Positions 8,976-16,469 of a stretch of DNA of 21,878 bases are shown in pieces. The stretch is from Opitutales bacterium (GTDB lineage: Bacteria; Verrucomicrobiota; Verrucomicrobiia; Opitutales; JAIRKQ01). A program made the position numbers and the translations under genes. Position 1 is the stretch's first letter. Each line of letters opens with the position of its first letter. Where the stretch lies: contig JAIDVZ010000195.1 of NCBI GenBank assembly GCA_029059365.1, positions 1-21,878 of the forward strand, read 5' to 3'. A model generated the notes under the pieces. That model did no database searches. It saw nothing but the letters and a program-made list of their open reading frames with translations, and was not told where the DNA came from.

Positions 8976-10820
8976 TCACTCCACGGTCACCGATTTTGCG
9001 AGGTTACGAGGCTTATCGATATCGCACCCACGTGACTTGGCAATATAATATGCAAGTAATTGTACTGGAATAGTTGCAATGATTGGTTGTAATGCAGGGT
9101 GTACATCCGGCACTACGATGAGATCATCGACCATATCACGCATCGATTCATGCCCATCCGCAACAACCGCGATGACCGGAGCATGCCTCGAACGAACTTC
9201 CTGAATATTGGAGATATTTTTCTGCAAAATATGTTCCTGGGTGGCTAAAAACATACATGGGCATTTCTCGGATATCAGTGCAATCGGACCATGTTTCATC
9301 TCGGCTGCGGGATATCCCTCAGAGTGAATATATGAAATCTCTTTTAATTTGAGCGCCCCCTCAAGCGCGATTGGAAATAACGACTGCCGGCCGAGAAAAA
9401 GCATATCGGTATATTCAGCGTACTTTTCTGCAATTTTTTTGATATTGTCGCTCTGTGATAAGGTCTTTTTAACCGCATCTGGTAACATGCGTAAAGCCTC
9501 AACAAATCGTATACCATCATCAAAAGACATGTCTCGTATACGTCCAAAATATAGTGCTAACATCGCAGCTACACAGATCTGCGCAGTAAATGATTTCGTT
9601 GAAGCTACTCCGATTTCCGGACCAGAATGTTGGTAAATTCCACCTTCTGATTCACGTGCGATGGATGAGCCAATAACATTGGTAATTGCCAGCGTCCGGA
9701 AGCCCTTACGCTTTGCTTCCTGTAGCGCCGCTAACGAATCAATAGTCTCCCCAGACTGGGAAATGATAAAAACCAATGTATTCTTATCCAACGGTGCATT
9801 TCGGTATCGAAATTCTGAAGAATACTCGACCTCAACTGGTATACGTGCATATCTTTCAATGAGGTATTCAGCTTCTAAACAAGCGATCCAAGCAGAACCA
9901 CATGCACATAATAATATCCGATCCACTTGCCGCAATTCATGCGCACTCATGCGTAATCCACCGAATCTCGCCGTGCTATAATCATCAGAAAATCGGCCAC
10001 GCATCGCATTTTCCAGAGCAACCGGCTGTTCAAAAATCTCCTTCAACATGAAGTGCTCGTATGGACCCTTATCGGTGTCCTCCACTTGCCAGTCAAGTTC
10101 ACAAGTAACAGCATGTACATTATCATTTCCCAATGTAATAATTGAAAAATCATCCTTCGTTAGATGAGCGACTTCTCCATCATTTAAATAAACCACACTG
10201 CGTGTATGCTGAACAATAGCAGAAGCATCACTCGCAACAAATATTTCATTATCTCCGATACCAATCAACAAAGGTGAGCTTTTACGCGCAACCACCAGTT
10301 CTTCCGGGCATTCTTTGCACAAAACAGCTAACCCATATGTGCCACGAACATGAAACAGGGCCTTTTGCACACTCTTAACAAAACGATTTTCACGATCTTT
10401 TTCTTTGTTGTAATGGTACTCTATCAGGTTGCAAAGTACCTCAGTATCGGTATCAGAAGAAAATTTAAATCCATGCTTTAAAAGAAAACTTTTAATGGGT
10501 ATGTAGTTCTCAATAACCCCATTATGTACGATATTGAATAAGCCGTGTGTACTTTGCTGAGGATGAGCATTTTTTTCAGATACCGCACCATGTGTTGCCC
10601 AACGAGTATGTCCAATTCCAGTATGTCCGCCTAAATGCAGCTCATTTACTGTATGGGCCAAGTTACTTACACGTCCGACTCGACGAACTACTTGAAACCC
10701 AGTATTCATTACCGTTGCAATCCCAGCAGAATCATAACCGCGGTACTCCAACCGAGTTAGACCTTCGAGCAAAATTTGTACCGCCCCCCTATCACCAACA
10801 TATCCTATGATTCCGCACAT
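8976..10820 (-). CDS. glmS: Glutamine-fructose-6-phosphate aminotransferase (isomerizing)
   Basis: Makes glucosamine-6-phosphate from fructose-6-phosphate and glutamine, the entry step to UDP-GlcNAc for peptidoglycan and LPS. The 614-residue chain starts MCGIIGYVGDRGAV, so Cys2 is the N-terminal nucleophile of the class II glutamine amidotransferase domain (about 1-225); HTRWATHG and VHNGVIENY are also present. Two SIS sugar-isomerase domains follow (about 290-430 and 465-600), with SQSGETIDSL and GALKLKEISYIHSEGYPAAEMKHGP. It ends PRNLAKSVTVE, as in characterised GlmS proteins. It is the first gene of the glmS-TPR-uppP operon. The 69-base gap to the upstream methyltransferase gene contains a TATAAA (10870-10865, minus strand) that could be a -10 box, but no good -35. 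I see no glmS ribozyme in that short leader. Confidence 0.97.
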   Translation of the reverse strand: MCGIIGYVGDRGAVQILLEGLTRLEYRGYDSAGIATVMNTGFQVVRRVGRVSNLAHTVNELHLGGHTGIGHTRWATHGAVSEKNAHPQQSTHGLFNIVHNGVIENYIPIKSFLLKHGFKFSSDTDTEVLCNLIEYHYNKEKDRENRFVKSVQKALFHVRGTYGLAVLCKECPEELVVARKSSPLLIGIGDNEIFVASDASAIVQHTRSVVYLNDGEVAHLTKDDFSIITLGNDNVHAVTCELDWQVEDTDKGPYEHFMLKEIFEQPVALENAMRGRFSDDYSTARFGGLRMSAHELRQVDRILLCACGSAWIACLEAEYLIERYARIPVEVEYSSEFRYRNAPLDKNTLVFIISQSGETIDSLAALQEAKRKGFRTLAITNVIGSSIARESEGGIYQHSGPEIGVASTKSFTAQICVAAMLALYFGRIRDMSFDDGIRFVEALRMLPDAVKKTLSQSDNIKKIAEKYAEYTDMLFLGRQSLFPIALEGALKLKEISYIHSEGYPAAEMKHGPIALISEKCPCMFLATQEHILQKNISNIQEVRSRHAPVIAVVADGHESMRDMVDDLIVVPDVHPALQPIIATIPVQLLAYYIAKSRGCDIDKPRNLAKSVTVE

Positions 10821-10889
10821 ATCTTGGCATGATTAAAAAATGCTAAGGATTTTTCGAGCTAAAATTTATACACGTAATTTTGATCTTTA

Positions 10890-12119
10890 TTACTTCAAAT
10901 CCAGTGTAACGATGTTCTCGATGTGCCGCGTTTGCGGGAACATATCAACTGGCTGTACATCGCTGATCTTGTACCGTGCTTTGAGTATCGCAATATCACG
11001 CGCTTGCGTATCAGGAGCACAAGAAATGTATACAATTTTTTTCGGCAAAAATGTTAATAATTGTTCAATAAAATCCTTTCCACATCCCGCTCGCGGAGGA
11101 TCGATCAGAACACACGTATTCTCCGACGCAAATGGAACATTAACAAATATTTTAGCAGCATCACCGGAAATAAAATCGGCATTTCGAATATCATTAATTT
11201 TGGCATTTTCTCGCGCCAATTTAATCGCATCATCATCTATTTCGATCCCGTATACTCGCTTAAAGTATTTTGCAGCATATATCCCGAATGTTCCAACTCC
11301 ACAGTAAGCATCTATTAAAAAATCACATCCTTGGCCAGCATGTGCTGCATAATCGAGCATCTTGGGTAAAAGATACGGATTATTTTGAAAAAATGATCCC
11401 GCTTTAAACGTAAATTTGTACACACCAACATCCTGTTCAACACACGCATTGCTGTTTGTTTCGACACCATTGAATGTATCGCGTAGTAATATCGTTCCTC
11501 CACGTTTTTTCGTACGGGCAGATGAAAGAACATCCTGCCGAATTTTGGGCAAAACACTATTTATCCCAGCTGTAGCAATCAAACATTCTGGAATATCGGT
11601 GATCTTTTGCCGACATCCGTAGCTCAAAAAACCAATACTGAATGTTTCTTCTGAACGAAATCTCTGAAAATGTGGGGTAATTTTTGAGCGATAATGGTAT
11701 TCATACTCCGAAGATAAACATTCATTAACCGGAACATCAATCCCGCCCAATTTTAAAAGTAATTCATGAACATGTGAACGCTTTAATCGTAATTGTTCAG
11801 GATACTGCATATGTTGGTATTGGCAACCGCCGCATGAACCAAATAATGGACAACGTGGCTCTACACGCTTGTCAGAGGGTACCAGTACCTGGAGTAAATC
11901 AGCCTCTGAGTAATTTTTATGTATCTTGAATATTCTGGCACGTACGCGCTCACCGATACATACGAATGGGACCATTATCACCCAATTATTCACACGGCCA
12001 ATACCAAGTCCAAGATTAGTAATTGCAGTAATATCCAGCTCAACCTCATCATGATATTTAAACGGAGGCACGGTGAAATTTTCAGATATTTCGGGACTCA
12101 CAACGCGATACAAAAGCAC
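10890..12119 (-). CDS. rlmD: RNA uracil-C5 methyltransferase, RlmD/TrmA family
   Basis: SAM-dependent 5-methyluridine methyltransferase of the RumA/TrmA family, probably acting on 23S rRNA. A TRAM domain spans about 20-82. The iron-sulfur ligands are C90, C96 and C99 (RCPLFGSCGGCQYQ), with a fourth Cys likely in DIPECLI. The SAM-binding motif is DAYCGVGTFGIYAAKYF, and VLIDPPRAGCG follows. The nucleophile motif is YISCAPDTQARD, where ISCNPxTLARD is more usual. The C-terminus DMFPQTRHIENIVTL is typical. The iron-sulfur motif plus TRAM domain favour RlmD or RlmCD over TrmA, but the exact target cannot be told from sequence alone. The start is a GTG at 12119 without a clear ribosome binding site. 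It precedes glmS by 69 bases on the same strand and diverges from the large gene at 12247. Confidence 0.88.
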   Translation of the reverse strand: MLLYRVVSPEISENFTVPPFKYHDEVELDITAITNLGLGIGRVNNWVIMVPFVCIGERVRARIFKIHKNYSEADLLQVLVPSDKRVEPRCPLFGSCGGCQYQHMQYPEQLRLKRSHVHELLLKLGGIDVPVNECLSSEYEYHYRSKITPHFQRFRSEETFSIGFLSYGCRQKITDIPECLIATAGINSVLPKIRQDVLSSARTKKRGGTILLRDTFNGVETNSNACVEQDVGVYKFTFKAGSFFQNNPYLLPKMLDYAAHAGQGCDFLIDAYCGVGTFGIYAAKYFKRVYGIEIDDDAIKLARENAKINDIRNADFISGDAAKIFVNVPFASENTCVLIDPPRAGCGKDFIEQLLTFLPKKIVYISCAPDTQARDIAILKARYKISDVQPVDMFPQTRHIENIVTLDLK

Positions 12120-12246
12120 TAAATCAGTTTTTCAATGCAAAATTTAGCGTACCTTTACGTGGACAAAACATCTAATACCTCAGTAAATTTCCACTATAGT
12201 TTATTTTGTACTTTATTTTCTGATAAAAAATCTTACACTGGACGTG

Positions 12247-15200
12247 ATGGATGACCTTAAAAATACGCTTGGTATCGATAAGTGCGGACATAATATTTCA
12301 CTAACCGCAGAAGATATCGCAGCGATAAAAAACCAATTAATGCAATTAGGGCAGCCAACCTCTACCGAAATATTCGAGGTTCTCGGTAAAAATAAACAAC
12401 CCAAAAATATCGAGCGCGCACCGGTAGATATAAGAATTGAGAACTTCCTAAACGAATTTCTTAAAGATACAATCGAGAACAAACAAACATGGTTACCCAA
12501 AACAACATTCGTTTGTCGAAAACATGGGGTTTCTCGGATATTGTCATTGCCGGAAGACGCAGATGAATTTCACTCAGAATATGTCGATAGCTATCGTGTA
12601 TATCAGGGAATATTAAATAATCCATCAACTGATAAACGCACAACAGCAAAATCATTCCATATAGTTGAAGGTGGACCAATAGTACAAATCGATAAAATTG
12701 AAGTACCTAAAATCGCGTTTGCTAATATGCTTAAACTGGCATTCAACCCACCGGATGATATGCTAATTTTGCCTTTCTCTTCCAAACAACAGACCAAAGC
12801 TAAGCTATTTGTATCAGCATACCTTAAACCAACCATCTGCCCAGGTGTACCTGGAATAATGTCCGAAAAAAACATGGAAATACGGATGTTTGTGCCTGGT
12901 AGTTTAGTGAGTATATTGGACTGCACAGAGAGTATATTCGGTAATGCAGGATCTCCGTTTATACCGAAGAACGATGCAGCAATGGACCCACAATTATGGT
13001 CAGGTTATACTGGATGTATAGTATTTGCACCACAACTTAGACATGTAACAAAAAAAGCATTAGGGTTGCCCCATGTTTCGGAAGCAACCGAGCGTCAAAA
13101 ACGTGAAGGTATGTGCTGGGAGGATGAAAACGAGATTTATCATGATGGACAGCCATTCCGTGTAGTCGCTAGAACTGGTGGTAATGTAATAGTATCTATC
13201 GTAGCAGACAGCTACAACGGATATGGCAAAAAAGAGGTAAAGACGCAAATATCGTACGCAGCAAACATGTATGGATTGTGCGAAGAGGAACATTCTGGTG
13301 GAACACTCGTATTTCCACAATATAACCTCGGGGATGAATTCAATCATGATAAATTTTTAGGAGCACAGACAACATTCAAGGATCTAGTTGATATAAATGT
13401 TTCAAATATGGAGCTCCAACCAGGTGGATATGCAATTGATAAAAATTACCCGAATATTGTTTATGTCCCTGGCACTGCAACATTTTGTTTACCAAAATTA
13501 CAAATTTCTTGGCAGATGCACGATGCTGAGCAGACACTATTGTTTGAATTGGGCAAAACGTATGTTTTACCAAGTGGATATCAGATACATCTGGAAAAAC
13601 CAGTTGGAGAGGACATGCGCTGGAAAATGATCGGTACTCACCCAGATACAATATTTTGCTACAAACCAGCTACAGTATCCGGTGGCGGGAAATCCGAAAT
13701 CGCTAAGCCATTATCTGATGCGATAATTCATGGCCCGATGGTCATAACAGACTATAAAAAAGATTTTCAACTAGCAGACGAAATTTTACATCGTGATTAT
13801 TCAGATCGATTTATTGATAAGAGCATAGTGGATGACAGAGGTATACTTTCTGAAAAACGTACTTTAGGTTCGGTAATAAAGCTGTTAAATTTTAATACAA
13901 AATACACCGAAGAATATAATAACTGGTTAAAAACCATTCCGGCACACATCAGAGAATTAGTGTTTGCAATAAAAACTTTTTACAAACCGTCTTGGGGAGA
14001 TAATTGGCAACAATATTTTTCGGTAGATATTATTAATGGGCAATACGGGAATGAGCTAAAATACAAGCAGGAGAATTTATCCGAACAGTATGTACGTATC
14101 GGGTATACACCTGACAAAAATTGGCGAAAATTTTCTTTACGTGATGATTTTCATCCGGCTTTTAAACTACAGCTCGCAGATGATATAACAACAACCGTCA
14201 CGATACCAGCAAAGGGTATTTTGGGATTAAGTATAGAAAATGATTCTTTATCTGTTAAATTTGTAAAAAATTGTGAATATCGACTATACCAACGTCCAGA
14301 TGAAGCAGTAGTCCCAGGATATGACCACGAAACTGAGTATGAAATTTCACAGCCAAATACATTTACGTGTAACTATAAGCCATTAACACGCGCAGATGTT
14401 CAAAATATCATAAATAATCGTATACAGTTTGAGAAGTATACCTCTCCGATGAAAACTTTACTAACAAATTTTGTAAACGATCCAAGCGCTCCACAATATA
14501 TTGTCTGCCCATCTGAGTTACGTGTCATGCCAAGCGGAGAGATTTCAAAAAATAAACGATACCTTCAAAATCGACAGGATATCACCAATCATGAAGCAGT
14601 ATATCTTTCGAAATTGGCGGTTAAATTGCACAAAAAGTTACCACATATCGAGAGTGTAAAATTTCCGGTGCAAGCAATCTTAAGTGGAAGACGAAATAAT
14701 CCACCCGAACAGGGAGTACGTCCACTAAGTGTGTACAGCCCGTTGCATTATATGGACTTACCAGAATTGTTCATGGAGTACATATCCAGTATGACCGGGA
14801 AATCTCCATCTACCACAGGTGCAGGATTAGAAGGTGCAATGACAAAGGGCCCATTCAATCCTCTGAGTTTCATATACGATCTAAATAATGCCTTATTGTC
14901 ATTCATTTTATGTGATTTTCATGGATTCTTATCATCTGCTGGATATGTCGGTCCACACTTCGTAGTCGAACATGATATAACATACATCTTACCTGAAATA
15001 TGGTCACGTATGCAGGCACATGAGCGAAATCCACGCTTTCTGATTGAACATGAATATCTCGAAAAATGCAATGATTTTACATATGAGGGGCGTAATATTC
15101 CATTCAGTCGGCTTGGATATCGAATCTCCAAAAAATTTGTTAAAATATTTGCAGGACGTGTATTATCTTTCCCAGATTCGTTGTTCACAGACGATATCCT

Positions 15201-15639
15201 TCACCCAGAAGATCAGGATAAAGATATCTTCGTAGACAGCATGGATAATATCACTGAGTCACACAAAAATGCAGCGAATATCATACTAGACAGCGGAGAA
15301 ATTGAAAAAGCGATACCACCGCTAATGACTCTACTTTACATAATGCGCGATGGATCACATGACGGTATGAATTTATCATCTGAACGATTCCGTAGCATGT
15401 TCAACAGACAGAACGTTCTTAGCAGCAATTGGTATCACGCACGATTAGAAAGCAAGCAACAAAGCTATATTGAGCACCTGAAAAATGGGCAAAAATATTT
15501 ACAAGAATACATCAGTGCACACGAACTTAGCGAGGATGTTAGCGATTTTGAACAAAATCTCAATTGGACAAATGATGAATTAGTCCGCGTCACTTCTCCG
15601 GACTATATAAATCGTTTAGTGGGAACAATCGGGAGATGA
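12247..15639 (+). CDS. Large cytosolic protein, candidate PPi-dependent PEP carboxykinase
   Basis: A 1130-residue soluble protein without signal peptide, membrane segments or obvious repeats. Length and the most conserved-looking stretch, SSMTGKSPSTTGAGLEGAMTKGP (about 853-875) followed by FNPLSFIYDLNNALLSFIL, match what I remember of the diphosphate-type phosphoenolpyruvate carboxykinases of Entamoeba and Propionibacterium and their PVC-bacterial relatives. That enzyme interconverts oxaloacetate plus PPi with PEP, Pi and CO2. The assignment rests on memory of length and motif and is not verified; a generic large hypothetical protein is the fallback. GKSPSTTGAG resembles a phosphate-binding loop. 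Further conserved-looking blocks are GRVLSFPDSLFTDDIL and SNWYHARLESKQQ. ATG 12247 follows directly on an alternative GTG (12244); there is only a weak TGGA upstream. The gene stands alone and ends at a strong terminator. Confidence 0.6.
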   Translation: MDDLKNTLGIDKCGHNISLTAEDIAAIKNQLMQLGQPTSTEIFEVLGKNKQPKNIERAPVDIRIENFLNEFLKDTIENKQTWLPKTTFVCRKHGVSRILSLPEDADEFHSEYVDSYRVYQGILNNPSTDKRTTAKSFHIVEGGPIVQIDKIEVPKIAFANMLKLAFNPPDDMLILPFSSKQQTKAKLFVSAYLKPTICPGVPGIMSEKNMEIRMFVPGSLVSILDCTESIFGNAGSPFIPKNDAAMDPQLWSGYTGCIVFAPQLRHVTKKALGLPHVSEATERQKREGMCWEDENEIYHDGQPFRVVARTGGNVIVSIVADSYNGYGKKEVKTQISYAANMYGLCEEEHSGGTLVFPQYNLGDEFNHDKFLGAQTTFKDLVDINVSNMELQPGGYAIDKNYPNIVYVPGTATFCLPKLQISWQMHDAEQTLLFELGKTYVLPSGYQIHLEKPVGEDMRWKMIGTHPDTIFCYKPATVSGGGKSEIAKPLSDAIIHGPMVITDYKKDFQLADEILHRDYSDRFIDKSIVDDRGILSEKRTLGSVIKLLNFNTKYTEEYNNWLKTIPAHIRELVFAIKTFYKPSWGDNWQQYFSVDIINGQYGNELKYKQENLSEQYVRIGYTPDKNWRKFSLRDDFHPAFKLQLADDITTTVTIPAKGILGLSIENDSLSVKFVKNCEYRLYQRPDEAVVPGYDHETEYEISQPNTFTCNYKPLTRADVQNIINNRIQFEKYTSPMKTLLTNFVNDPSAPQYIVCPSELRVMPSGEISKNKRYLQNRQDITNHEAVYLSKLAVKLHKKLPHIESVKFPVQAILSGRRNNPPEQGVRPLSVYSPLHYMDLPELFMEYISSMTGKSPSTTGAGLEGAMTKGPFNPLSFIYDLNNALLSFILCDFHGFLSSAGYVGPHFVVEHDITYILPEIWSRMQAHERNPRFLIEHEYLEKCNDFTYEGRNIPFSRLGYRISKKFVKIFAGRVLSFPDSLFTDDILHPEDQDKDIFVDSMDNITESHKNAANIILDSGEIEKAIPPLMTLLYIMRDGSHDGMNLSSERFRSMFNRQNVLSSNWYHARLESKQQSYIEHLKNGQKYLQEYISAHELSEDVSDFEQNLNWTNDELVRVTSPDYINRLVGTIGR

Positions 15640-15649
15640 AGAAACAATT

Positions 15650-15685
15650 TTAGGTAAGATCTTCGCTGTTTAAGATCTTGCCTAA
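15650..15685 (+). other. Stem-loop after the PEPCK-like gene
   Basis: TTAGGTAAGATCTT (15650-15663) pairs with AAGATCTTGCCTAA (15672-15685) over 14 positions, one of them a G-U in the plus-strand RNA, with an 8-base loop. It begins 10 bases after the stop codon. No T-run follows directly, so it is not a classical terminator by itself. It may protect the mRNA 3' end or act together with the next hairpin. Confidence 0.7.
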
Positions 15686-15700
15686 TTATCCATAATACCA

Positions 15701-15736
15701 GCGTCTGGTTGCAAGCAACCAGACGCGTCCTTTTTT
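15701..15736 (+). terminator. Rho-independent terminator after the PEPCK-like gene
   Basis: A perfect 11-bp stem, GCGTCTGGTTG and CAACCAGACGC, closes a CAAG tetraloop (15701-15726). After GTCC come six T residues (15731-15736). It lies 62 bases after the stop codon of the large gene and 19 bases before the convergent sodA stop. The T-run is on the plus-strand side only, so it serves the plus-strand gene best. Confidence 0.9.
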
Positions 15737-15754
15737 AGAAAATTTTATCTTGTA

Positions 15755-16402
15755 CTACCGATTTTCGATATACGATTTAAATCGGCTTGAAACAGCATCC
15801 CAGTTGACAACTCGCCAGTACGCTTCGATATATTCCGTCTTGCGATTATTGTATTTTAAGTAGTATGCATGCTCCCAAAGATCTAGCAGTAGTATCGGGT
15901 ATCCAGCACGTTGTACATGGTTGACCATCAGTGGATTATCATGATTGGATGTTGAGCATATAAACAATTCATCTCGCTTTTCTAAGCCCGCACATAACCA
16001 TGTCCAGCCAACCCCTAGGTGGGATAATGCCGATTTTTCGACCTGCTTCTTGAGCCCATCTAAACCACCAAATGCTTGTACAACCGCGTCCGATAATAAA
16101 CCAACCGGAGTACTCGCTCCACCAGGGGATATCATTCTCCAAAACAGATCATGATTGTAGTGCCCACCAGCATTGAACCGGACACGCGAACGAAAATCAT
16201 CACTGCCTGGCAGTGTATCGATCTTAGCAATGAGCTCTTCTAGTGAAGAAGGAGCATGAATACCATTTTCTGCCAAAAGGCTGTTTAATTTATCGATATA
16301 AGCGGCATGATGTTTATCATGGTGTAGATGCATCGTTTTTTCATCAAAATTTGGCTCCAGAGCATCATATGGATATCCAAGTTCATTTAATCTATAAGAC
16401 AT
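15755..16402 (-). CDS. sodA: Superoxide dismutase (Fe/Mn family)
   Basis: Cytosolic Fe/Mn-type superoxide dismutase of 215 residues. Metal ligands are H27 (MHLHHDKHH), H84 (GGHYNHDLFW), D174 and H178 (LDLWEHAYYLKYNNRK); Tyr35 is the conserved second-shell tyrosine. GGHxNH is Mn-like. However, the position that is Gln in typical Mn enzymes (TANQDSPL) is His154 here (TSNHDNPL), so the metal could be Mn, Fe or either. The start is ATG 16402, because GGAGG lies five bases upstream; an ATG one codon earlier (16405) is too close to it. An open frame continues upstream to 16498, but that would overlap nrdA and lacks conserved sequence. It follows nrdA by 67 bases on the same strand and may share its transcript. 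Confidence 0.93.
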   Translation of the reverse strand: MSYRLNELGYPYDALEPNFDEKTMHLHHDKHHAAYIDKLNSLLAENGIHAPSSLEELIAKIDTLPGSDDFRSRVRFNAGGHYNHDLFWRMISPGGASTPVGLLSDAVVQAFGGLDGLKKQVEKSALSHLGVGWTWLCAGLEKRDELFICSTSNHDNPLMVNHVQRAGYPILLLDLWEHAYYLKYNNRKTEYIEAYWRVVNWDAVSSRFKSYIENR

Positions 16403-16407
16403 CATAA

Positions 16408-16412
16408 CCTCC
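16408..16412 (-). promoter_or_regulatory. Ribosome binding site deciding the sodA start
   Basis: GGAGG on the minus strand (16412-16408) is spaced five bases from ATG 16402. It is one of the clearest Shine-Dalgarno sequences in the window and rejects the longer N-terminus that the open frame would allow. Confidence 0.8.
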
Positions 16413-16426
16413 ATTATATAAACCTG

Positions 16427-16444
16427 ACGGGGACGAGCCCCCGT
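16427..16444 (-). other. GC-rich hairpin between nrdA and sodA
   Basis: On the minus strand ACGGGG pairs with CCCCGT, extended by a G-U pair around a CTCG tetraloop (16444-16427). It is conspicuously GC-rich in an AT-rich gap. Only a short TTTATATAA follows, so it is at best a weak terminator. It could instead be an mRNA processing or stability element separating sodA from the nrdA message. Confidence 0.55.
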
Positions 16445-16469
16445 TGATAAATCTGAAATATAAAAACGA

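Noticed and set aside
10821..10889. Possible glmS ribozyme or riboswitch leader
   Set aside because: The 69-base AT-rich gap is too short and shows none of the expected structure.
10840..11307. 155-codon open frame on the plus strand, opposite the RNA methyltransferase
   Set aside because: Antisense shadow of a clearly conserved gene; Ser/Ile/Arg-rich, no motif and no ribosome binding site.
16413..16418. Perfect TATAAT on the minus strand just before sodA
   Set aside because: It abuts the GGAGG; transcription from it would exclude the ribosome binding site, and 17 bases upstream is GC-rich with no -35.
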